A stretch of DNA of 5,329 bases from Nitrospina sp. (GTDB lineage Bacteria; Nitrospinota; Nitrospinia; Nitrospinales; Nitrospinaceae), in assembly GCA_004357435.1 (NCBI GenBank), contig SMVS01000128.1:1-5329 (forward strand). The letters are read 5' to 3'. The number at the start of each line of letters is the position of its first letter. The first letter of the stretch is position 1. Of the stretch, positions 1 through 4,925 are shown piece by piece. A program made the position numbers and the translations under genes. The notes under the pieces were generated by a model that had not been told where the DNA came from, did no database searches, and worked only from the letters and a program-made list of their open reading frames with translations.

Positions 1-49
1 AATGAAATCCTATGCCCGGATATGAGAAAAAAATACTCTACAGCACTAG

Positions 50-190
50 CCTGATTTTATAGAAGTTGAGTCGAATGGAATTCGCCAAGTAGTTCCATTT
101 AATCACATTCATAAAGGCGTAGAGAATTATCATAGCGGTTTTTTAAAGTCAAGTAATATTGTAGTTTGGGGTTTTAAACCAACAAATTAG
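50..190 (+). pseudogene. possible C-terminal remnant of an unidentified gene
   Basis: A + strand frame is open from just after a TAG at 47-49 to a TAG at 188-190. It encodes about 46 residues containing VVPFNHIHKG, YHSGFLKSSN and ending WGFKPTN. There is no ATG, GTG or TTG in the frame, so it cannot be a free-standing gene. If it is coding, it is the tail of a gene broken by a frameshift or nonsense change near base 50, or a decayed remnant. The composition looks like plausible protein, and the stop lies 9 bases from the rlmN stop, matching the tight tail-to-tail packing seen elsewhere in the window. Against it, the stretch is AT-rich compared with its neighbours, is short enough to be open by chance, and I do not recognise the family. 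Confidence 0.3.
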
Positions 191-198
191 CTCTAATT
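185..198. repeat. short AT-rich inverted repeat between convergent 3' ends
   Basis: AATTAG and CTAATT (185-190 and 193-198) are perfectly complementary around a two-base centre. They lie directly downstream of the rlmN stop (200-202, minus strand) and include the stop of the 50-190 frame. The position suits a weak bidirectional transcript end. However, the stem is only six mostly A/T pairs with a loop too tight to fold well, and no clear U-tract follows on either strand, so I do not call it an intrinsic terminator. Confidence 0.3.
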
Positions 199-199
199 A

Positions 200-1267
200 T
201 CAGCTGGAGACGGTTACGGAAGTTTCCTTGAAACTACGGGCGGCAAGCTGGCCGCACGCTCCCAGAATATCAGTGCCGCGATTTTTCCTGATAAACACAG
301 AATAGTTCTTTGACAAGAGATATTTCTGGAATGCCAAAATGGCGGCCTCCGCTGGCGCCTGATAGTCAGATTCAGCAAACCCGTTGAAGGGGATCAGATT
401 GATCTTGCTGGGGATGCCGTGCAACAGCTTGGCCAGTCTTTTGGCGTCGCCGGGGGTGTCGTTGATTCCCTTCAAAAGGACATATTCAAACGTGATGCGC
501 CGCGTGGGTTTCAAAGGATAGCTTCTCAGGCAATCCAGCAAAACCCGAATGGGATACTTTTTATTGATCGGCATGATTTCGTTGCGGGTGCTGTCTTCGG
601 TCGCGTTGAGGGAAATAGCCAGGTTGACTGGCAGGTTCTCATTTTTAAACTGTTCGATTTTATCCACCAGCCCGGCGGTCGACAAGGTGATCCGGCGGTT
701 GGAGATTCTCATGGCTCGCGGAGACGTCATCAACCGCAACGCCTCGCAAACCGGCTGATAGTTGTCGAGCGGTTCGCCCATCCCCATAAAAACGATATTG
801 GTGATCTGGTCCACCTTTGGCAACTCCCGGTTGACGGCCATGTATTGTCCGATGATTTCTGCGGTGGACAGATTTCCCTTGAGGCCGAGGGTGCCCGTTA
901 GACAAAACGAACAAGCCAGACGGCAACCCACCTGCGTGGAAATGCACAGCGTGTTTCGCTTCTTATCCGGCATCCAGACGCTTTCAACCTGGGAACCGTT
1001 GGCCAGATCAAACAGGTATTTGATGGTGCCGTCTTTGGAAAAGGTTTGCTCCGCGATTTTAGGGAGTTCTACATAGTAGTGGCGGGCGAGCCGCCCCCGC
1101 AGGTCCTTGGAGAGATTAGTCATTTCATCGAACCGCTCGACCTGGTAATTGTAAATCCAGTTCAATACCTGGAGCGCGCGGTACGGCGCGATGCCCCATT
1201 CGGCCAATGTCGCCTTCAGGCGGGCTTCGGGAATACCAATTAAATTAATCAATTGTGATTTTTCCAT
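200..1267 (-). CDS. rlmN: RlmN, dual-specificity 23S rRNA A2503 / tRNA A37 C2-methyltransferase
   Basis: This cytoplasmic radical-SAM enzyme of 355 residues puts a methyl group on C2 of adenine 2503 in 23S rRNA, and in characterised members also on A37 of some tRNAs. The 4Fe-4S cluster motif CxxxCxxC is C115, C119 and C122. GMGEP at 162-166 is the SAM-binding glycine motif of the fold. C338 in GACGQL matches the cysteine that becomes methylated in the E. coli enzyme, and C108 in TLCIS matches the partner cysteine that resolves the protein-RNA adduct. Having both supports RlmN and a complete active site. The N-terminal part (AEWGIAPYRALQVLNWIY, then FDEMTNLSKDLR) is the usual accessory domain, so the M at 1267 is the natural start, although no Shine-Dalgarno precedes it. 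Length is within the normal range. The gene diverges from the DnaJ-like gene. Cfr is the alternative family, but RlmN as a housekeeping enzyme is far more likely. Confidence 0.96.
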   Translation of the reverse strand: MEKSQLINLIGIPEARLKATLAEWGIAPYRALQVLNWIYNYQVERFDEMTNLSKDLRGRLARHYYVELPKIAEQTFSKDGTIKYLFDLANGSQVESVWMPDKKRNTLCISTQVGCRLACSFCLTGTLGLKGNLSTAEIIGQYMAVNRELPKVDQITNIVFMGMGEPLDNYQPVCEALRLMTSPRAMRISNRRITLSTAGLVDKIEQFKNENLPVNLAISLNATEDSTRNEIMPINKKYPIRVLLDCLRSYPLKPTRRITFEYVLLKGINDTPGDAKRLAKLLHGIPSKINLIPFNGFAESDYQAPAEAAILAFQKYLLSKNYSVFIRKNRGTDILGACGQLAARSFKETSVTVSS

Positions 1268-1281
1268 GGCGGGGGTATTAT
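1253..1281 (+). promoter_or_regulatory. candidate sigma70-type promoter for the DnaJ-like gene
   Basis: TTGTGA (1253-1258) and TATTAT (1276-1281) are separated by 17 bases, matching the consensus hexamers at about four and five of six positions. The predicted start near 1288 would give a leader of about 75 bases to the chosen start at 1365. The -35 lies inside the first codons of rlmN. The -10 occupies nearly the same bases as the opposite-strand -10 at 1277-1282. The call rests on sequence match alone. Confidence 0.45.
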
Positions 1282-1305
1282 CAGATTATTCACCAATTAA
1301 ATCAA
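1277..1305 (-). promoter_or_regulatory. candidate sigma70-type promoter for rlmN
   Basis: Read on the minus strand, TTGATT (1305-1300) and GATAAT (1282-1277) are 17 bases apart, each close to consensus. Transcription would begin around 1270, only two or three bases before the rlmN ATG at 1267-1265. The message would be essentially leaderless, in agreement with the lack of a Shine-Dalgarno sequence (the bases before the ATG read CCCCCGCC). The call rests on hexamer match and spacing. Confidence 0.5.
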
Positions 1306-1354
1306 TAAAGATGAATGCGCAGGCCATAAACCTGCGGCCCATTGCCCACCATTC

Positions 1355-1358
1355 GAGG
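1355..1358 (+). promoter_or_regulatory. ribosome binding site deciding the DnaJ-like start
   Basis: GAGG ends six bases before the ATG at 1365. The other in-frame ATGs (1191, 1266, 1311, 1383, 1389) have no comparable purine-rich site at the right distance, so this one favours translation from 1365. Confidence 0.5.
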
Positions 1359-1364
1359 TTTGAG

Positions 1365-2171
1365 ATGGCTGTCTGCAGCGATATGGCTATGAATGATTGC
1401 TTCAGGATATTAAAGGTTCGTGAAGGTTCATCCTGGAAGGTGATTAAAAAATCCTACCATGCCTTGGCGACCGAATTCCACCCGGATAGAAACCCGGATG
1501 ATCCCTTTTGTGAAAACCGATTTAAAAAAATCTCTCAGGCCTTCGAATATCTGGAACAACATTACACTGAAAATCACACCGTAATGGTCAACGAGATTGA
1601 GCCTTCAGGCGGAGAGTCTGCCGGCCACCCCCAGACCGACCCATTGCATGGTGTGCCGGCTACCGATTGGAAAAAATTTGCGGGTTATTGGAGCCAGCAG
1701 GTGTTGCAATTTTTGCGCGACTCCGAAAGAGTGCTCCTGATGCTGGATGTCAAGAGGACCGTTAATATCAATCACGAAATCGCCGCCCACGGCGGGTCCA
1801 TTAGAATCAAAACTCCCCGGGAAAGTTTTTACGTCACTGTTCCCAATGGTTCCATTAATGATTTTTCTTTGAGAATTCCGGGCAAAGGCGACGCTGGAAT
1901 TTTAAACCGTGTGCGGGGAGACCTTCTTTTGCGAATTCGGGTGCAAACAAATCCCCATGCGGTTCAAAGAGCGGATTATTACTATCGCGTTGCAGTGCCC
2001 AGGAACCGGAGCGATATGAATCGGGTGAGAATTCTACAAACCCATCAAGGGCCATTGCAGTACACCCTTCCCCAAAAGCCTTTCAACGGTCAAACTCTGG
2101 TCTTTAAGGTGCCATCGAGCAATCAAATCCAACCCCCAGCAAATCACATTATCGTAATCAACCTGGTTTGA
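1365..2171 (+). CDS. divergent DnaJ-class J-domain cochaperone without zinc finger
   Basis: This is a 268-residue protein from the chosen start. Residues 10-67 form a J domain: the helix II segment WKVIKKSYHALATEFHPD carries the HPD tripeptide (39-41) that stimulates the ATPase of a DnaK-type Hsp70, followed by a helix with FKKISQAFEYL. No CxxCxGxG zinc-finger repeats and no Gly/Phe linker are present. The linker (about 68-125) is polar with no evident motif. From about 128 the sequence follows the DnaJ/CbpA substrate-binding domain I: VNINHEIAAHGG, VTVPNGSINDFSLRIPGKGD, then RGDLLLRIRVQTNP. The last 60 residues look like a shortened, poorly conserved domain II ending in a beta strand (HIIVINLV). 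The family role is therefore likely a cytoplasmic Hsp70 cochaperone of the CbpA type with an unusual clamp. The start at 1365 is chosen for its GAGG site, and 1311 (18 more residues) is the alternative. The 3' end overlaps the convergent lipoprotein gene by 14 bases. Confidence 0.85.
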   Translation: MAVCSDMAMNDCFRILKVREGSSWKVIKKSYHALATEFHPDRNPDDPFCENRFKKISQAFEYLEQHYTENHTVMVNEIEPSGGESAGHPQTDPLHGVPATDWKKFAGYWSQQVLQFLRDSERVLLMLDVKRTVNINHEIAAHGGSIRIKTPRESFYVTVPNGSINDFSLRIPGKGDAGILNRVRGDLLLRIRVQTNPHAVQRADYYYRVAVPRNRSDMNRVRILQTHQGPLQYTLPQKPFNGQTLVFKVPSSNQIQPPANHIIVINLV

Positions 2172-2976
2172 AGTATAAGATCTGTTTGGGCGGTTCCGAA
2201 TAAGTCTGGTACGTTTTAACCATAATGGTGGCACTGAATATTGAAATCAGGATGGTGCAAACAGCCAGACTGGCAAGCGTCTCATAGTGGGCGCCTTTGG
2301 AGATTTTGGAAAAGCTCATTACGCTGACGACAATACAAAGCAGGGTCAGCGCCAGCGCCACCCCCATCAAAGACTTGAGCAGGGACGACAGCACTATATC
2401 CTTGTCCATATGATTGAGGGTCGCCATCGCCAGGGATACAGGAAGTATGCTGAGGAAGTACGGCCACAATGCCCAGCCGACATTCTCGCTCTTGTTGCGG
2501 TGGTGCATCCGGCGGCCGAGCCAAACCAGGAACAGGATCAATCCTCCTGAAAAATAGTCGATGATATTTTTTTGCTTTTGTTGCTGACGAATGTGGTTCA
2601 AGGAGCCCAAAACATAGTTGGAAACCTCATCATCTCCCATCTCGTAAAAGCCACCCCGGCCGGTGTCATAGGCAAAAACCCGGGCTGTCGTGGACTCCGC
2701 GGGCAGAGAAATCGCCCGATACTTGCCGGCGTCGGAGGATTCGATCTCGAGATAAACGATGCCCGTGTGGTATTTTAAATTATACTTTTCAATTTGAACC
2801 AGGTTACGTGCGTATTTCTGGTTTTCCTGATGGTAGGCTTCCTGAATCACCATCAAATCGAGCAGAGCCTGGCGGGCTTGGACATCCTGGGTGGTTTCGT
2901 ACAGGTTCGTGCACCCGGCGAGCATGGCCAGTGCCGCCGCCATCAGGATGAATTGTAAATTTTTGCATTTATTCAT
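2158..2976 (-). CDS. lipoprotein with pilin-like periplasmic domain and four membrane segments
   Basis: The function of this 272-residue envelope protein is unknown. It begins with a short basic N-terminus, a hydrophobic stretch and a lipobox LAGC (19-22), so it is probably lipidated at C22. Residues 30-115 look like a soluble globular domain: a helix (ARQALLDLMVIQEAYHQENQKYARNLVQI) then beta-rich sequence (GIVYLEIES, YRAISLPAES, RVFAYD, GFYEMGDD). That order resembles the head domain of type IV pilins and pseudopilins, with the hydrophobic pilin helix replaced by a lipoprotein signal. Residues 116-137 (HIRQQQKQK) are a polar link. Predicted membrane helices lie at about 138-154, 167-187, 196-222 and 232-253, putting both ends on the periplasmic side if C22 is lipidated. 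The pilin similarity is a pattern judgement. No clear Shine-Dalgarno is visible. The gene has its own candidate promoter at 3015-3043 and converges on the DnaJ-like gene. Its neighbours do not suggest a role. Confidence 0.85.
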   Translation of the reverse strand: MNKCKNLQFILMAAALAMLAGCTNLYETTQDVQARQALLDLMVIQEAYHQENQKYARNLVQIEKYNLKYHTGIVYLEIESSDAGKYRAISLPAESTTARVFAYDTGRGGFYEMGDDEVSNYVLGSLNHIRQQQKQKNIIDYFSGGLILFLVWLGRRMHHRNKSENVGWALWPYFLSILPVSLAMATLNHMDKDIVLSSLLKSLMGVALALTLLCIVVSVMSFSKISKGAHYETLASLAVCTILISIFSATIMVKTYQTYSEPPKQILYFKPG

Positions 2977-3014
2977 TAAATTATTCTGATAGTCTTTGAA
3001 ATCGAGGGGGCTAA

Positions 3015-3043
3015 CTTATAGCACAGGAAAATTTTCAGAGCAA
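3015..3043 (-). promoter_or_regulatory. candidate extended -10 promoter for the lipoprotein gene
   Basis: Read on the minus strand, TTGCTC (3043-3038), a 17-base spacer and TATAAG (3020-3015) line up, with TGC directly before the -10 box as in extended -10 promoters. The predicted start near 3008 leaves a leader of about 31 bases to the ATG at 2976. The spacer contains the palindrome GAAAATTTTC (3027-3036). This is the best promoter-like sequence in the window. Confidence 0.55.
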
Positions 3044-3130
3044 GCTGGGCCTTCCCAATACTTGATGAGAGATTTGCCCAACACGAAAACTTTATAGGAA
3101 CCCAAATGTTTCAATGGGAGATCGATGTGT

Positions 3131-3168
3131 TTCTCCTTCTCCGAAGGGGGCTAGGGGGCTTTCCCCTT
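3131..3168. repeat. G/C-tract interspersed repeat with two small hairpins
   Basis: Two C-run/G-run hairpins lie side by side. CCTTC and GAAGG pair around TCC (about 3135-3147), then AGGGGG (3153-3158) pairs with TCCCCT (3162-3167) around CTT, with one G-T wobble. The sequence style (CTCCTTCTCC, GGGGGCTAGGGGG) is like the abundant intergenic repeats built from CCCTAGCCCCC and CTCCCCTTT units in many environmental bacteria. Only one copy is in this window, so family membership is from memory of the pattern. It lies in the 348-base gap between the lipoprotein and pyrophosphatase genes, which otherwise holds only the promoter at 3015-3043 and the hairpin repeat at 3206-3280. Confidence 0.5.
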
Positions 3169-3205
3169 GGTGTCGCTACCGACTTGAGAGGCCATACAAA
3201 ACCGC

Positions 3206-3280
3206 GATTCTTGGTCGCTGATCGCTCCTCAGAATGACAAGAGGTTATGGCATTGTCATTCTGAGCGTCAGCGAAGAATC
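3206..3280. repeat. palindromic intergenic repeat of the CATTCTGAGC / CHSEERS type
   Basis: The left arm (3206-3240) and right arm (3253-3280) are imperfect inverted copies around a 12-base loop. The shared core on the left is GATTCTT, CGCTGA and CAGAATGACAA, and the right arm holds its complement TTGTCATTCTG. The left arm has a few extra bases. This motif is a well-known repeat scattered between genes of many bacteria. When translated it gives the familiar peptides FFADAQNDN and CHSEERSATKN, often mis-annotated as a hypothetical protein. Transcribed, it would form a long hairpin. It ends 44 bases before the pyrophosphatase start, so it could lie in that gene's leader or end transcripts. It has no transposase, and no obvious target duplication is visible. 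Confidence 0.8.
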
Positions 3281-3324
3281 CAGGTATTTGCGAAAATTTC
3301 ATTAATCAATTCCTATCCACAGGC

Positions 3325-3885
3325 ATGATGAAATCACACGCACTTTGGAAACATTTAAAATTCGTGACCGGCAATACTCACAAGCTCCGTGAAGCCCAGG
3401 AGATTCTGGGGATCGACTTGGAACAGCAGGTTCTGGACCATCTCCATGAAATCCAGACAGCTGACATACGCCAGCTGGTGGAGCACAAGGCTGAGCAGGC
3501 TTGGCAGGAATTGCAGTGCCCGGTGATGGTGGAGGACTCCGGACTGATATTCACCGCTTGGAACGGTCTGCCCGGAGCGCTGGTCAAATGGTTTGAGAAC
3601 AGCGTGGGCTGTGCGGGCATGCTCAAAATGCTTCAGGCTTATGACAACCGGGAGGCCACCGCCCAGTGTCTGGTGGCGGTGCACGACGGGGAGAAAATCC
3701 GTGTGGCCGAAGGCAAAGTCCGCGGCGTCATCGCCGGCGAGTTGAGAGGAAATAACGGATTCGGGTGGGACGTGATGTTCATTCCTGAAGGCCATACCCG
3801 GACCTACGCTGAAATGAGTTCCCAAGAAAAAAATGCCATCTCGCACCGGCGGCTGGCGTTTGAAACCCTTAAAGGGATGCTGTGA
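3325..3885 (+). CDS. rdgB: Ham1/ITPA-family non-canonical purine NTP pyrophosphatase
   Basis: This cytoplasmic house-cleaning enzyme hydrolyses dITP, ITP and XTP to monophosphates plus pyrophosphate, keeping deaminated purines out of DNA and RNA. It has 186 residues, normal for the family. Visible motifs are the N-terminal phosphate loop FVTGNTHKLREA (13-24), the metal-binding acidic motif VEDSGL (69-74), LPGALVKWF (82-90), GFGWDVMFIPEG (145-156), and YAEM plus EKNAISHRR (161-176), so the active site looks complete. LPGALVKWF and GFGWD resemble human ITPA and archaeal proteins more than the bacterial RdgB consensus PGVYSARYAG and GFGYDP. The usual Pro-Tyr after the first glycine is replaced by Ala-Leu. 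Start codons at 3325 and 3328 are tandem ATGs behind a weak AGG (3321-3323); 3328 has the better spacing. No strong promoter is seen, since the leader is largely the hairpin repeat. The stop abuts the opposing HEPN-like gene. The rdgB symbol is used by family and not by proven orthology. Confidence 0.93.
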   Translation: MMKSHALWKHLKFVTGNTHKLREAQEILGIDLEQQVLDHLHEIQTADIRQLVEHKAEQAWQELQCPVMVEDSGLIFTAWNGLPGALVKWFENSVGCAGMLKMLQAYDNREATAQCLVAVHDGEKIRVAEGKVRGVIAGELRGNNGFGWDVMFIPEGHTRTYAEMSSQEKNAISHRRLAFETLKGML

Positions 3886-4287
3886 TCAGGCCAGTTGAGC
3901 CAAACTGTGATACAGGTTTTTGAGTTGGCTTTGAAAAGTTCTTAGTTTTTCATAAATGGTATCGGCATGCTCGGGCAGGGAAGCGGGATTCATTTTCGCA
4001 TGGGCCGTCACCATTTCCTGCCAGTCGATATTTGGTTCCAGCCAGTTTTGACGTTTTGCCAACCCAAAACATTCCTCAGCGGTTTCACATTGCAGATTCT
4101 GGAGGTGGGCGCCGGCGCGGATGCATTTCAGGGCGCTGTCGAAGGTGAACCCGTAGCGTTGCAGGGCGGCATCCCTGAAGTAATCGGTTTTCTGCTCCTT
4201 CTGAAATTCCTCCATCCGCTTTAAATTCCATTCCAGATGGGTCAGAAGCACTTTCAGAGGCGGCAGTTCCTCTTGTGGTGGGGTCAT
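3886..4287 (-). CDS. HI0074-like nucleotidyltransferase substrate-binding (HEPN-type) protein, degenerate motif
   Basis: This is a 133-residue, mostly helical protein. The segment YFRDAALQRYGFTFDSALKCIRA (36-58) is the signature of the HI0074 group, whose usual form is IRDATIQRFEFTFELAWK. Conserved spacing continues through ETAEECFGLAKRQNWLE and IDWQEMV (about 68-93). These proteins are normally encoded beside a small minimal nucleotidyltransferase (MNT) partner, often as a toxin-antitoxin pair. Here neither neighbour is an MNT. In the family the next stretch is the RNxxxH-type HEPN motif (as in DRNLTSHTY). Here it reads TAHAKMNPASLPEH, so by my alignment the Arg is replaced by His and the His by Pro. 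That suggests loss of nuclease activity, or a structural or regulatory role. Upstream, GAG lies about nine bases before the ATG as a modest ribosome site. The stop codon TGA shares TGATCA with the opposing gene's stop. The function is uncertain. Confidence 0.75.
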   Translation of the reverse strand: MTPPQEELPPLKVLLTHLEWNLKRMEEFQKEQKTDYFRDAALQRYGFTFDSALKCIRAGAHLQNLQCETAEECFGLAKRQNWLEPNIDWQEMVTAHAKMNPASLPEHADTIYEKLRTFQSQLKNLYHSLAQLA

Positions 4288-4316
4288 TTTCTACTCGATT
4301 CCAAATATTATCGTCG

Positions 4317-4329
4317 ATGCCCTGGGCAT
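4317..4329. promoter_or_regulatory. 13-base palindrome upstream of the HEPN-like gene
   Basis: ATGCCC and GGGCAT pair perfectly around a single T. On the minus strand the palindrome lies directly upstream of a -10-like GATAAT (4312-4307), about 20 bases before the HEPN-like ATG at 4287. It would therefore occupy the promoter spacer, a position where dyad operators of some regulators bind. No convincing -35 hexamer was found. CGATGCC is repeated directly at 4315-4321 and 4350-4356. This could equally be a chance palindrome. Confidence 0.35.
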
Positions 4330-4399
4330 TTCGGGTTTTATACCTGATGCGATGCCAGTCCTTCCCCGCATTTGGGAAGAACTTTTGAATTGATTTTTT

Positions 4400-4405
4400 T
4401 ATAAT
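4400..4405 (+). promoter_or_regulatory. perfect -10 box upstream of the DUF1566 gene
   Basis: TATAAT lies 57 bases before the ATG at 4463 within a T-rich stretch. No -35 hexamer is found at 16 to 18 bases; TTGGGA at 4372-4377 is too far at 22 bases. If it is used, transcription would start near 4412 and could continue into acs. Confidence 0.45.
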
Positions 4406-4462
4406 GGTATTCTTTTTCGCTTAAATGCAACTTTTTTCACCTCATCCGCGAGAAATGTGTCC

Positions 4463-4897
4463 ATGGCTGATAGCAAACGATTTATTGATAATGGCGATAG
4501 TACAATAACCGACACCAAAAAAAATTTGATGTGGACCAAGACCGACTCCATGATCGAATTGAAAAAATGGGTCAATTATCAGGACAGTGTCGATTGGGTG
4601 AGAGTCTTGAATGAAAATGAATATGTGGGTTACTCGGATTGGCGTTTGCCGACCCGGGATGAAATGAGCGGTTTGTATGATGAAAGTTTTTCAAACTCCG
4701 ACAAGTTTGGAAAACTCATCCACATCAGTGATGTTTTTACCAAGGGATGTGGGTTTAGCGTGATTGCCAAAATGATCGATGGCCGGTTCCGCACCTGGGT
4801 TTTGAATCTCCGGGATGGTGAATACACCAATCCGGACGGATTGTGGACTTTGACCGAAGCCGCGCGTGCGGTTCGTACCATCGTTGAAAATGATTAA
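4463..4897 (+). CDS. compact DUF1566 (Lcl C-terminal-like) domain protein
   Basis: This is a 144-residue protein of unknown role made almost entirely of one DUF1566 domain. The domain hallmarks are in order: RFIDNGDSTITDTKKNLMW (6-24, usual form FxDNGDGTVTDxxTGLMW), then W36 and VDWVRVLNEN, GYSDWRLPTRDEM (56-68), and the closing AARAVRTI (134-141, usual form VRCVR). The domain is usually found on secreted or surface proteins, often repeated or attached to other modules. Here there is no signal peptide or membrane segment, so the protein seems to stay in the cytoplasm. The central part, where longer members carry the SSS-type strand region, is shortened. A GTG at 4457 lies two codons earlier and is an alternative start; the ATG has a weak GAGA (4450-4453) at a better distance. 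acs starts 28 bases after the stop with its own strong ribosome site, so co-transcription is plausible, but no functional link is shown. Confidence 0.82.
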   Translation: MADSKRFIDNGDSTITDTKKNLMWTKTDSMIELKKWVNYQDSVDWVRVLNENEYVGYSDWRLPTRDEMSGLYDESFSNSDKFGKLIHISDVFTKGCGFSVIAKMIDGRFRTWVLNLRDGEYTNPDGLWTLTEAARAVRTIVEND

Positions 4898-4912
4898 CAC
4901 AATACACTGAAG

Positions 4913-4917
4913 AGGAG
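4913..4917 (+). promoter_or_regulatory. strong ribosome binding site of acs
   Basis: AGGAG lies eight bases before the ATG at 4926, the clearest Shine-Dalgarno in the window. It fixes the acs start. Confidence 0.75.
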
Positions 4918-4925
4918 CTGTCTGC

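Noticed and set aside
419..901. 160-residue + strand open frame opposite rlmN
   Set aside because: It is antisense to a strongly conserved rlmN reading frame, has no recognisable domain, and is explained by codon bias of the real gene. The same applies to the other frames opposite or within real genes (for example 3355-3846 and 4755-5186 on the minus strand).
1191..1364. Longer N-terminus of the DnaJ-like protein, starting at 1191, 1266 or 1311
   Set aside because: The extra residues overlap the rlmN start and promoter region, carry no domain, and lack a good ribosome site. J domains normally begin near the N-terminus, and the GAGG-preceded ATG at 1365 fits better. The 1311 start is not fully excluded.
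3074..3098. Possible + strand promoter TTGCCC / TATAGG in the gap
   Set aside because: The spacer is only 13 bases, too short for a sigma70 promoter.
3111..3302. 63-residue minus-strand open frame in the gap between the lipoprotein and pyrophosphatase genes
   Set aside because: Its translation (FFADAQNDN, CHSEERSATKN) is the well-known product of a non-coding palindromic repeat. It has no homologous domain and spans two hairpin repeats, so it is treated as repeat DNA.
3866..3876. CCCTTAAAGGG as a terminator at the end of the pyrophosphatase gene
   Set aside because: The stem is short, lies inside the coding region, and has no following T-run on either strand.
4457..4462. GTG start two codons upstream for the DUF1566 gene
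   Set aside because: ATG at 4463 is a stronger codon with better spacing to the weak purine tract. The domain starts at residue 6 either way, so the difference is minor.
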